Assembly: GCA_018385415.1 (NCBI GenBank)
Contig: JAHAZA010000003.1
Coordinates: 1 to 19,734 of the forward strand
Length of the DNA stretch: 19,734 bases
From: Treponema sp.
GTDB taxonomy: Bacteria; Spirochaetota; Spirochaetia; Treponematales; Treponemataceae
Direction: 5' to 3'
Part shown: positions 5,891 to 13,337 of the stretch, piece by piece
Layout of the letters: each line of letters begins with the position of its first letter
Numbering within the stretch: position 1 is the first letter of the stretch
The notes under the pieces: model-generated
Told to the model about the DNA's origin: nothing
What the model saw: the letters and a program-made list of their open reading frames with translations, nothing else
The model's database searches: none
Position numbers and translations under genes: made by a program

Positions 5891-7189
5891 TTATTTCTCT
5901 TTGTGTCTTCTATCCAGTTCATTGTACACATCCTGCCAGTTAACGCCTTCTTTGTACATAAGAACACTAACGAAATACAATAAATCTGCTGCTTCCCAGA
6001 TTACTTCATCTTTACCTTCAGCTTCGCAGATTTCTTCTGCTTCTTCTTCTACCTTTTCGCGAACGCGTTTTGCATCAAGGGTAGCTGTGTAGCTTCCAGG
6101 TTTTGGGTTAGCAAAGCGTTCTGCAATAGTACCGTAAAGGCGTTCCATAGATGAGCGTTCATCTGGTTCTGCACCGAAACAGGTAAAGCTTCCTGTGTGG
6201 CAGACACCGCCGTGTGGAATTACTGTTGCAAGAACTGTATCGCGGTCACAGTCAACACGAAGCTTTAATACCTCAAGGAAGTGACCGCTGGTTTCACCTT
6301 TTGTCCAGAGCACATTGCGTGTTCTGCTCCAGAAAGTAAGTTTTTTAGTATCAATAGTTTTTTCAAAAGCCTCTTTGTTAGCATAGCCCATCATCAGAAC
6401 TTCACCATTCTGACTTTGTGCAATTACAGGAACCATTCCGGAAACTTTTTCCCAGTCGAGACAGCGGAGGAATGAGTTTTTCAAAGAAACTTTGTTTGTA
6501 TAAAGTGCCATTCCAAGCTGAACATCACAGTGCATTTTTTCCAGAGCTTCAATTTCGTCTTCTGAAGAAACACCGCCTGCAACTACAACACGACATTTAA
6601 CGGCATCGCGAAGTTCCTTTGCCATTTCTATGTTTGTTCCCTGCATGCAGCCTTCTTTTTCAACACAAGTAAAGAGAAGTTCTGAACAGTACTGCTCAGC
6701 CTGCTTTGCTCCTTCAATGAGAGAAACATCGATTGTTTCTGTCCAGCCTTTAACTGCAATTTTACCGTTGATGGCATCAACAGAAATGATGATTCTTTGT
6801 TTACCAATGCATTTTACAAGTTCATCAAGAAATTCTGTGTTAAGAACAGATTCTCCTGGCTGTGGATCTTTTTTCCATGCAGAAGAACCGATAATTACTT
6901 TTTCTGCACCGAGAGAAATAAGTTCTCTTGCTCGTTTTACAGTTCTTACTCCACCACCAGTTCTGACATTTCCTTTGCGTAGAAGGCTCTTTAAAAGAGT
7001 TGTATTTACTGTATTTCCTTTTGCATCAACATGGCCCATTGCAGCATCAAGGTCGATGACTGCAACTTCGCCGTAAAAATTAAAATCATTAATAAGGTTG
7101 TCTGCGTCATCACGCTGAAGGACAAGGTCCTTTCCGTTTTTTAACTGAACTACGTGTCCGTCTTTTAAATCTATAGAAGAAATTACCAT
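5891..7189 (-). CDS. hisIE: HisA-HisI-HisE fusion (three histidine biosynthesis activities)
   Basis: A 432-residue cytoplasmic protein joining three histidine enzymes. Residues 1 to about 243 form a HisA-type TIM barrel (ProFAR isomerase); the catalytic residues seem present: Asp7 (SIDLKDG), Asp138 (ISVDAINGKIAVKGW) and Thr174 (FTCVEKEG), plus the phosphate-binding RTGGGVR and VAGGVSS loops. Residues about 250-340 are HisI (phosphoribosyl-AMP cyclohydrolase), with the metal motif DCDRD (313-317) and zinc cysteines 314, 330 and 337 (GGVCHTGSFTCF). Residues about 350-430 are HisE (phosphoribosyl-ATP pyrophosphatase), with EKVEEEAEE and WEAADLLYF. The fusion covers three consecutive steps (HisE, HisI, HisA). 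No other his genes are adjacent. No Shine-Dalgarno precedes the ATG at 7189; the promoter predicts a leader of only a few bases. A barrel protein gene follows 34 bases later. Confidence 0.93.
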   Translation of the reverse strand: MVISSIDLKDGHVVQLKNGKDLVLQRDDADNLINDFNFYGEVAVIDLDAAMGHVDAKGNTVNTTLLKSLLRKGNVRTGGGVRTVKRARELISLGAEKVIIGSSAWKKDPQPGESVLNTEFLDELVKCIGKQRIIISVDAINGKIAVKGWTETIDVSLIEGAKQAEQYCSELLFTCVEKEGCMQGTNIEMAKELRDAVKCRVVVAGGVSSEDEIEALEKMHCDVQLGMALYTNKVSLKNSFLRCLDWEKVSGMVPVIAQSQNGEVLMMGYANKEAFEKTIDTKKLTFWSRTRNVLWTKGETSGHFLEVLKLRVDCDRDTVLATVIPHGGVCHTGSFTCFGAEPDERSSMERLYGTIAERFANPKPGSYTATLDAKRVREKVEEEAEEICEAEGKDEVIWEAADLLYFVSVLMYKEGVNWQDVYNELDRRHKEK

Positions 7190-7198
7190 AATGTTGCA

Positions 7199-7227
7199 AT
7201 TTTAACAAAAATATGATGTTATCACAA
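7199..7227 (-). promoter_or_regulatory. Promoter of the HisA-HisI-HisE gene
   Basis: TTGTGA (7227-7222), 17 bases, TAAAAT (7204-7199). The predicted start point is near 7192, about three bases before the ATG, so the message should be nearly leaderless. It overlaps the upstream region of divergent nudC; a possible nudC -10 (TATGAT) is at 7212-7217. Confidence 0.55.
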
Positions 7228-7242
7228 GTGAGGAATTTCTAC

Positions 7243-7986
7243 ATGAACTTTGTTTGTATTTTTGATAAAGAAGTAATTCTGCGGAAAGATGAAAAGCCGC
7301 TTACTGGAGCTGATTTCGAAAACCTTAAAGCTTTGAATTCTGTTGCAGATGAATTTACAGAAAAACAGAATGATCTGTCAGTACTTGCACTTGCATCGGC
7401 GGACAACCTTTCTGATCAGTACCAAAGAGTTACTCTCCGGGAATATAACGTAGATCACACAACGGAAGAACGCTTCCTGGCGTACAGAGCAAAAGCATTG
7501 ACCGGATGGCATAGAGAAACAAAGTTCTGTGGTGCCTGCGGCTCAAAGCTTGTTCCCGATGCTAAACTTACTGCAATGGATTGCCCGGAATGTAAAAGAA
7601 TTATTTTTCCTCGAATTTCCCCTTGCATTATCGTATTGATAAACAAAGGCGATAAAATACTTCTTGCTCGTCATTCATACCGCAATCAGGATATGTATAC
7701 CTGTATTGCAGGTTTTATGGAAGCCGGTGAAAGTGCAGAAAATGCAGTTAAGCGGGAAGTAAAAGAAGAAGTTGGTCTTAACATTAAGAATATCAGATAC
7801 CGTGGAAGTCAGAGCTGGCCCTTTCCTGATCAGTTAATGCTGGGCTTTACAGCAGAATACGAAAGCGGTGAACTTAAACTTCAGAAAGAGGAAATTGCAG
7901 ATGCCCAGTGGTTTGACAGAGACAATTGTCCGGCTTCTCCAAAGCCTGGATCAATTGCATACAGATTGATTCACGAAGAGTATTAA
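7243..7986 (+). CDS. nudC: NADH/NAD-cap pyrophosphatase NudC
   Basis: A 247-residue Nudix hydrolase that cleaves NADH to NMNH and AMP and, in characterised family members, removes NAD caps from RNA. Four zinc cysteines (C96, C99, C114, C117; CGAC and CPEC) come before the catalytic domain. The Nudix box starts at G157 and matches G-x5-E-x7-REVKEEVG. The NudC signature SQPWPFP appears as SQSWPFP (189-195). I start at ATG 7243 (MNFVCIF), which has GAGGAA about eight bases upstream; the earlier ATGs at 7213 and 7216 have no ribosome binding site and lie in the divergent promoter region. The Ser in place of the first Pro of SQPWPFP is a small departure. It is divergent from the histidine fusion and convergent with the MATE gene 20 bases downstream. 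Confidence 0.93.
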   Translation: MNFVCIFDKEVILRKDEKPLTGADFENLKALNSVADEFTEKQNDLSVLALASADNLSDQYQRVTLREYNVDHTTEERFLAYRAKALTGWHRETKFCGACGSKLVPDAKLTAMDCPECKRIIFPRISPCIIVLINKGDKILLARHSYRNQDMYTCIAGFMEAGESAENAVKREVKEEVGLNIKNIRYRGSQSWPFPDQLMLGFTAEYESGELKLQKEEIADAQWFDRDNCPASPKPGSIAYRLIHEEY

Positions 7987-8006
7987 TCAAGGCTGGTAAG
8001 TAGATT

Positions 8007-9362
8007 TTAATCCTTGCTGGTTTTATCGTGAGGAATCCATTTTCCAAACTTGTAATAGCTGAAGAAAAGAAGTGCACTTATCAACCATGAAATAGGATAA
8101 CAGTAGAGTACTCTTATAAAATCCTCAGTTCCCTGACAAAAGGCAAATAACCAGACCATACGTGTTCCGCAGATTCCAATTAAAGTGATAAGCATTGAAA
8201 CATAAGTCTTGCCAACACCACCAACGATGCCTGCAAAAATTTCATTTGGAACATATAAGAAGAAGGCTGGTGTCAAAAACATTGTAATCTGAATTGCGGT
8301 TGCAATAACTTCTGTTTCATCTGGAATAAGCCAGCCGTAAAAATATTTTCCTACAGCTCTGAAAATGATGACAAGCACAACTGTAATTGCATCCATGATT
8401 AGAAGACCTTGCCATGCACCTTTTTTAATACGATCATATTGCTTTGCGCCAAAGTTCTGACCTGCAAAAGTACTCAAGGCCATTCCTATAGAAGAAACTG
8501 ACATCCAGAAAAGTGCATCCAGCTTTCCCCATGCAGTCCAGGCTGCAATTGTGCTTGTAGGAAATGTGTTTACAAATGTCATCATTATGAGGTTTGAAAC
8601 AGTGTACATTGTTGAATAAAGACCAGAAGGGACACCAAGCTTTATCATCTTTAAAATCAGAGCAGGTGAAGCTCTAAGCTTTGCCAGACTGAATCCATAT
8701 GCTTCATTTGTCTTTACAAGAGGAATGAAAATTAAAACCATGCTTACGAATTGACAGATAACTGTAGCCCATGCAACACCAGAAACACCCATGCTAAGTT
8801 TTGCAACAAAGAGATAATCAAGACCGATATTGAGAAAACATGCTGCAACAAGAATATAAAAAGGAGTTTTTGAGTCTCCAATGGATCTCAAAATTCCTGC
8901 ACCCATGTTATATAAAAACATTGGGATTACACCGATGAAGAAAATTTTTAGATATGCTACTGCGTTTGGATAAATGTCTTCTGGAGTTTTGATGATGGTC
9001 ATTGCAACTCCTGAAAGAGAGATTCCTAAGGCTGTCACAACAATTCCCATTGCAAGTGCAAGAATAAAAGATGTATGTACTGCACTAGACAGGTCAGCGT
9101 CTCTTTTTGCACCGAAAAACTGAGAAATTATAATTGTAGCGCCTGAAGCAAGACCGCCACAGAAGCCGATGAGAAGGTTTATAAAAAATCCTGTTCCGCC
9201 ACCAACTGCAGCAAATGCTTCTTTGCCTGTGTAGTGGCCTACAATGATTGCATCGAAAGTATTGTAAAGCTGTTGAAAAAACATGCCTAGCAAAATAGGT
9301 AGAGTAAAGCGAAGAATACTTTTCCAGACAGACCCTTCAGTAAGGGTAATTGTTTTATTCAT
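8007..9362 (-). CDS. MATE family efflux transporter
   Basis: A 451-residue inner-membrane protein with about twelve hydrophobic segments in two similar halves. The N-terminal LPILLGMFFQQLYNTFDAII and VGHYTGKEAFAAVG, and the later GILRSIGDSKTPFY, GVSGVAWATVICQ and FAGQNFGAKQYDR, are hallmark MATE patterns (the QNFGA motif occurs in both halves as SQFFGAK and GQNFGAK). Members export drugs or metabolites by sodium or proton antiport; the substrate is unknown. Length is normal (about 450). The ATG at 9362 has no Shine-Dalgarno site. A weak promoter (TTAATG 9400-9395, 17 bases, CATTAT 9377-9372) would start transcription within a few bases of the ATG, so this is another candidate leaderless gene. 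It stands alone and converges on nudC. Confidence 0.93.
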   Translation of the reverse strand: MNKTITLTEGSVWKSILRFTLPILLGMFFQQLYNTFDAIIVGHYTGKEAFAAVGGGTGFFINLLIGFCGGLASGATIIISQFFGAKRDADLSSAVHTSFILALAMGIVVTALGISLSGVAMTIIKTPEDIYPNAVAYLKIFFIGVIPMFLYNMGAGILRSIGDSKTPFYILVAACFLNIGLDYLFVAKLSMGVSGVAWATVICQFVSMVLIFIPLVKTNEAYGFSLAKLRASPALILKMIKLGVPSGLYSTMYTVSNLIMMTFVNTFPTSTIAAWTAWGKLDALFWMSVSSIGMALSTFAGQNFGAKQYDRIKKGAWQGLLIMDAITVVLVIIFRAVGKYFYGWLIPDETEVIATAIQITMFLTPAFFLYVPNEIFAGIVGGVGKTYVSMLITLIGICGTRMVWLFAFCQGTEDFIRVLYCYPISWLISALLFFSYYKFGKWIPHDKTSKD

Positions 9363-9421
9363 GACATCACAATAATGTTTTTTTTAAGGAATGTCATTAA
9401 ATTGAAGGTTTATATTTATCA

Positions 9422-9454
9422 GGAATTTATTCAAATTCTCTAGCTAGAAATTCC
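9422..9454. repeat. Inverted repeat upstream of tRNA-Cys promoter
   Basis: GGAATTT (9422-9428) and AAATTCC (9448-9454) are exact inverted copies enclosing the palindrome CTAGCTAG (9440-9447). It lies just upstream of the tRNA promoter, and in the gap before the MATE gene start. Role unknown. Confidence 0.35.
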
Positions 9455-9476
9455 AAAAATCTTTCAACTATTCCTC

Positions 9477-9505
9477 TAGACATAAACCAGTATTTTTGAT
9501 ATAAG
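9477..9505 (+). promoter_or_regulatory. Promoter of tRNA-Cys
   Basis: TAGACA (9477-9482), 17 bases, TATAAG (9500-9505), with an extended -10 TG at 9497-9498. The start point is expected near 9512, five bases before the mature tRNA end. Confidence 0.65.
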
Positions 9506-9516
9506 TATTGTTACAT

Positions 9517-9588
9517 GGCGTCGTACCCAAGTGGTAAGGGACTGGTCTGCAAAACCATCATGCCTCAGTTCGATTCTGAGCGACGCCT
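9517..9588 (+). tRNA. tRNA-Cys (GCA)
   Basis: A 72-base cloverleaf. The acceptor stem GGCGTCG pairs with CGACGCC, the D-arm has CCC/GGG with AAGTGGTAA, and the anticodon GCA is at 9549-9551 in the loop CTGCAAA. The T-arm is CTCAG-TTCGATT-CTGAG and the discriminator is T, the base required in tRNA-Cys. The outer anticodon-stem pair is a C/T mismatch. The CCA end is not encoded. A terminator follows directly. Confidence 0.96.
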
Positions 9589-9591
9589 TCT

Positions 9592-9618
9592 AAGGCTTGC
9601 ATTTCGCAAGCCTTTTTT
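9592..9618 (+). terminator. Terminator of tRNA-Cys
   Basis: A perfect nine-base stem AAGGCTTGC/GCAAGCCTT with loop ATTTC and a run of six T, three bases after the tRNA. Confidence 0.92.
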
Positions 9619-9620
9619 AT

Positions 9621-9693
9621 CGAACCGGTCTTGGCTAAGCCGCGGTTCGTTTACATATATGGGCTGTTCGTTATGAACAGCTCTTCGTTTTTT
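9621..9693 (+). other. Two further hairpins after the tRNA terminator
   Basis: Hairpin one pairs CGAACCG (9621-9627) with CGGTTCG (9643-9649) and has a small inner GGC/GCC stem. Hairpin two pairs GGGCTGTTC (9661-9669) with GAACAGCTC (9675-9683, one G-T pair) and leads to a T-run at 9688-9693, like an intrinsic terminator. No reading frame is present. This may be a small structured RNA or a back-up terminator. Confidence 0.45.
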
Positions 9694-9725
9694 AAATTAG
9701 TTTGAGTTGTGCGAAGATTCCCGCA

Positions 9726-9754
9726 ATGACAAAGCTTTTCCCTTTTGATATAAT
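9726..9754 (+). promoter_or_regulatory. Promoter of trxB and GH3 genes
   Basis: ATGACA (9726-9731), exactly 17 bases, and a consensus TATAAT (9749-9754) with an extended -10 TG at 9746-9747. The start point is near 9761, giving a leader of about 55 bases. Confidence 0.75.
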
Positions 9755-9814
9755 TCATCTATACATTAAAGTGAATTCTTGAAAACACAAAACACTTCTT
9801 TAACAGGAATAAGT

Positions 9815-10753
9815 ATGTCTGATACAAACGAAAAATTTGATTACATTATTATTGGTGCCGGAGTTGCAGGTCTTGCAAGTGCTCAGTATGCAGCTCGTGG
9901 CGGTTTAAAAACTCTTGTAATTGATGTTTCAATTCCTGGTGGACAGGCTTTGACAATTCCTACATTAGAAAATTATCCTGGTGTTTATCCTGCATTAAGT
10001 GGAACTCAATTCTGTCAGAATATGCGTGATCAGGCAGAAGGCTTTGGTGCTGTAATCATTCAGAGTGAAGTTCAGTCTATCGATAAAGTTGGAAGTGATT
10101 TTAAAATCGTAACAAGAAAAGATTCCTATATCGGAACTTGTGTTTTAATCGCAACTGGTGCTGAGCACAGAAAGCTTGGTGTTCCTGGTGAAGATAAGCT
10201 TGAAGGTCGCGGAGTTTCTTACTGTGCAACCTGTGATGGTCCTTTCTTCAGAAACCGTAAGATTTTCGTTATCGGTGGAGGCGATTCTGCCTGTGATGAA
10301 GCAATGTATCTTTCTACATTGACTGATGATGTTACCCTTGTACATCGTCGCGATACTCTCCGTGCTCAGAAAGCGGTTGCTGACCGTCTCCTTGCAAATC
10401 CAAAAGTAAAGGTAATTTTTAACGCAAAGGTAAAAGAAATCAAAGGTGAAGGCCGCGTTCAGTCAATTGAACTTGAAGACACAACTGATGGTTCTGTTAC
10501 AGAACACCAGTGCGACGCTGTATTTATTTTTGCCGGAATGAATCCTGTTACTCAACTTGTAGAAATGCTTCCAAAGGATGAAGGTGGATACATCAAGACT
10601 GATGATGACATGAAGACTCTTATGCCTGGCCTTTATGCAGCCGGCGATATCCGTTCTAAGTCTTTCAGACAGGTTGTAACTGCTGTAAGTGATGGGGCAA
10701 TTGCAGCTCACAGCGCCGGCGAATATGTTAGAAATCTTAAGGCTAAAATTTAA
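9815..10753 (+). CDS. trxB: Thioredoxin reductase
   Basis: A 312-residue FAD/NADPH enzyme that reduces thioredoxin in the cytoplasm. The FAD-binding GAGVAG is at residues 14-19, the redox-active CATC at 137-140 (SYCATCDGPFF), the NADP-binding GGGDSA at 154-159, and the second FAD motif GLYAAGDIR near 270-280. Length matches the low-molecular-weight bacterial family (about 310-320). I start at ATG 9815 because AGGA at 9805-9808 precedes it; an in-frame TTG at 9779 lacks a binding site. A strong extended -10 promoter drives it. The GH3 gene begins two bases after its stop, so the two are co-transcribed and probably translationally coupled, though their functions have no evident link. Confidence 0.96.
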   Translation: MSDTNEKFDYIIIGAGVAGLASAQYAARGGLKTLVIDVSIPGGQALTIPTLENYPGVYPALSGTQFCQNMRDQAEGFGAVIIQSEVQSIDKVGSDFKIVTRKDSYIGTCVLIATGAEHRKLGVPGEDKLEGRGVSYCATCDGPFFRNRKIFVIGGGDSACDEAMYLSTLTDDVTLVHRRDTLRAQKAVADRLLANPKVKVIFNAKVKEIKGEGRVQSIELEDTTDGSVTEHQCDAVFIFAGMNPVTQLVEMLPKDEGGYIKTDDDMKTLMPGLYAAGDIRSKSFRQVVTAVSDGAIAAHSAGEYVRNLKAKI

Positions 10754-10755
10754 TT

Positions 10756-12570
10756 ATGAAAAAGTTTGTTAAATATCTTACAACTGCAGCAATTACATTA
10801 ACAGCAGGTTTTGGTTTCAGCCAAAGTTCCTCTTACTTAAAAAATGATACTGTTAACTTTACTGCAGCGAATAAAAATATTATGCACACAGTTTCTGCTA
10901 ACAGTGCTGATGTGGAATTAAAGCTTGACCTTTCAAAATATCCTGAAAACCTGGATTTTTGGAGTGATGTTCCAAATGCAGAACTGGCTTATGTTATTGC
11001 AAAGCGTATGACTGATGAAGAACTTCTCTCTCAGATGCTTATGTTCGGATGGGCAGGTGCTGAACCTTCTGCGCTTTTGAACAGCTGGGTTTCTGACCGT
11101 GGTCTTGGAAGTGTAAAAGTTTTCGGATGGAATACTGACAATACAACACAGGTTGCCAATTCAATCACATCATTGCAGCAGAAAGCGCAAAGCAGAAGAT
11201 TTAAAATTCCACTGTTTGTAGCAACTGACCAGGAAGGTGGCTGGATTCGTCACGTAAAAGGTAAGACTAGTATTACTCCAGGTAACTTAAGTATTGGCGC
11301 TGGTGGACTTCCGATTGATTCCTATTATTCAGGATACTACATCTGTCGCGAAGTTGCGGTTCTTGGTATTAACCTTAACTTCGCGCCAACAGTAGACCTG
11401 TATACTGACCAAAATTCAACAATTATTGGAACCCGCTCATTTGGTGAAGATCCTGAAAAAGCCGGAATACTTGGAGTTGCCTTTGCATCTGGAAGTATGA
11501 ATGCCGGAGTAATTCCTACAGCGAAACATTTTCCGGGGCATGGAGACACTGAAAACGATTCACATGTTTTCCTTCCAAAAATTACTGCTGACTTTGAAAC
11601 AATTCAAAAGCGCGAGTTAGTTCCTTTTAAATATTTAATTGACGCTGATGTTCCTGCAATCATGTCAGGGCACTTAAGCTTTCCTAACATCAGAGCAAAT
11701 GGAGAACCTGCATCGCTGTCGCCTTACTTCCTTGGTGAAGTTCTTCGTAAGCAGCTTGGATATAAAGGACTTATCATTACTGATGATATGATGATGAACG
11801 GCGACACTCTTTACGCAGGATCTCTTTCAAATGCCTTCAGACTTGCAATCGAAGCAGGAAACGATATTGTTATTTCATCAACAACTGCACAGTTGAATGA
11901 AAATCTCTGGACTTCAAATCTTCAGCGCATGAAGGATGTTCCTGAATTCAGGGCAAAGGTTGAAAAAGCAGTTCGACGTATTCTTGAAATTAAGATGAAC
12001 TATTTCAAGAATACAAATCCAGCTCCGTTGTATCCTGATGTAAATGCAATTGATGCAGCAATTCCAGATCCTGATGGAGGAGATTTCTTTGTTGATCAGG
12101 CTTGCCGTTCAATTACAATTTATAAAAAAGGAGAACTTCCTTACAAACCTGAAGATGGTAAGAAAGTAATCATTGCAGGATCTGAACCTTCCTTTTTCTC
12201 AGAAATGAGAAAATACTATAAAGATACAATTGAAGTTCATATGAGCTACAATCTTGGACCAAATGAAGCGCAGTATGCTGCAAATATTATTTCAGGTCGT
12301 GCAAATGAAGTTGATACAATTTTTGTTTGTGTATGGGATCGTAATTCATTCCGTACTGCACAGGCTTTAAAACCTTTGCAGGCCCGAGGAAAGAAAATAG
12401 TCGTCTTTTCAATTATGTCACCGGTTCTGAGTTTTGATCTGGATTGGGCAGATACAGTTTTGTTTGGTTACAGTTATTCGCCTTACAGTTTTGTAGGATT
12501 ATCTGCTGTTGCATCAGGAAAATTTGATCCGGCGGGAATTCTTCCGATAACCGTACCTGGAAAAAAGTAA
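10756..12570 (+). CDS. Exported GH3 beta-N-acetylhexosaminidase-like glycosidase
   Basis: A 604-residue glycoside hydrolase family 3 protein with an N-terminal signal peptide (lysines at 2-3, hydrophobic to about 22), so it acts in the periplasm or outside. The NagZ-type motif KHFPGHGDTENDSH (257-270) provides the Asp-His general acid/base pair, and the nucleophile lies in LIITDDMMM (Asp343/344). The catalytic barrel spans about residues 60-420; the remaining 180 or so residues form a C-terminal domain (ending DLDWADTVLFGYSYSPYS and ILPITVPGK) absent from short cytoplasmic NagZ proteins. Substrates are likely beta-linked N-acetylglucosaminides from peptidoglycan or chitin-type oligosaccharides; this is family inference. 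There is no Shine-Dalgarno; the ATG follows the trxB stop by two bases, suggesting coupled translation. Confidence 0.92.
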   Translation: MKKFVKYLTTAAITLTAGFGFSQSSSYLKNDTVNFTAANKNIMHTVSANSADVELKLDLSKYPENLDFWSDVPNAELAYVIAKRMTDEELLSQMLMFGWAGAEPSALLNSWVSDRGLGSVKVFGWNTDNTTQVANSITSLQQKAQSRRFKIPLFVATDQEGGWIRHVKGKTSITPGNLSIGAGGLPIDSYYSGYYICREVAVLGINLNFAPTVDLYTDQNSTIIGTRSFGEDPEKAGILGVAFASGSMNAGVIPTAKHFPGHGDTENDSHVFLPKITADFETIQKRELVPFKYLIDADVPAIMSGHLSFPNIRANGEPASLSPYFLGEVLRKQLGYKGLIITDDMMMNGDTLYAGSLSNAFRLAIEAGNDIVISSTTAQLNENLWTSNLQRMKDVPEFRAKVEKAVRRILEIKMNYFKNTNPAPLYPDVNAIDAAIPDPDGGDFFVDQACRSITIYKKGELPYKPEDGKKVIIAGSEPSFFSEMRKYYKDTIEVHMSYNLGPNEAQYAANIISGRANEVDTIFVCVWDRNSFRTAQALKPLQARGKKIVVFSIMSPVLSFDLDWADTVLFGYSYSPYSFVGLSAVASGKFDPAGILPITVPGKK

Positions 12571-12573
12571 GTA

Positions 12574-12613
12574 GCAAAAAAACTTTCAATATTTTGTTGA
12601 AAGTTTTTTTTGC
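12574..12613. terminator. Bidirectional terminator between GH3 and DTW genes
   Basis: GCAAAAAAACTTTCAA (12574-12589) pairs almost perfectly with TTGAAAGTTTTTTTTGC (12597-12613) around a seven-base loop, giving T-runs on both strands between convergent genes. Confidence 0.87.
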
Positions 12614-12619
12614 TTTAAA

Positions 12620-13336
12620 TCATTTTATATAATCAGGAATTTCACGCTGACTTCTGTCTTTGTACTTCCAGTCATGGGCGTATACATCAGGAAGCTTTCC
12701 TGCTAAGCGGTCATTTTCACACTGAAGCTGATCTTTAATCATTGCTTTAAATACGTTCAGTAAAGGTTCCGGATCAATACCAGGTTTTACAAGTGGCTTC
12801 TGGTCAGGTAAAGTTTTAACTGTTTGAAGCTCCTTGATAAAATAGTAACAGGTTTCGATTGTCGAAATGTATTCCGGGCGGGGCTCACGCTTGAAGGTAA
12901 AGATTGAACGGTAATCTCCTGTAAATGAACAACGAGGAAGTTTTAAGAGATGGGGATTGTGTTCGATTAATTTTCGTGAACAGAACCATGTTGCATCGAT
13001 TACAATTACAAGAAGAGTTTTGTTACCCACAGCTTCTGCAAAGCCTTCTTTTTTTGCTGTCCAGGCATCTTCGCCCGGATACATCATTACAGGAAAATAC
13101 TGCGGGTCGTTCATCAGCTGGTTAAAGCGCTGGTCTTTTGAAAAGTCCAGACCGACTAAGATTTCTGAATCTTTGAGAGCTACATGTGAAAGTCGGCCAG
13201 TACCTGTTCTCTGGTGCTTTGCTTCTTTTGGATGCATCAGGAACAGGAATTTGATTCCGCTGTCAATCTCAGGTTTTGCATATTCGCAAAGGCAATGAGA
13301 AATGGGGCGGAAGCATTTATAACAACGTTCTGCCAA
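12620..13336 (-). CDS. tapT: DTW-domain tRNA-uridine aminocarboxypropyltransferase
   Basis: About 238 residues. The cysteine cluster C-x2-C-x6-C-x-C at the N-terminus (RCYKCFRPISHCLC) and the DTW motif in the form DATW (114-117), with TGTGRL before it, identify the TapT/YfiP family. These transfer the aminocarboxypropyl group of S-adenosylmethionine to a tRNA uridine (acp3U). The start is uncertain: no ATG lies before the cysteine cluster. TTG at 13336 is one base after the purC stop and has GCGGAAA upstream, which suits a coupled start; TTG at 13393 would add 19 residues by overlapping purC and has no binding site. It is the second gene of an operon with purC. Ala in place of the usual residue between D and T is tolerated in the family. 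Confidence 0.87.
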   Translation of the reverse strand: MAERCYKCFRPISHCLCEYAKPEIDSGIKFLFLMHPKEAKHQRTGTGRLSHVALKDSEILVGLDFSKDQRFNQLMNDPQYFPVMMYPGEDAWTAKKEGFAEAVGNKTLLVIVIDATWFCSRKLIEHNPHLLKLPRCSFTGDYRSIFTFKREPRPEYISTIETCYYFIKELQTVKTLPDQKPLVKPGIDPEPLLNVFKAMIKDQLQCENDRLAGKLPDVYAHDWKYKDRSQREIPDYIK

Positions 13337-13337
13337 A

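Noticed and set aside
6630..7076. 148-codon plus-strand frame opposite the histidine fusion
   Set aside because: It is fully antisense to well-recognised HisA/HisI sequence, with no family features and no ribosome binding site.
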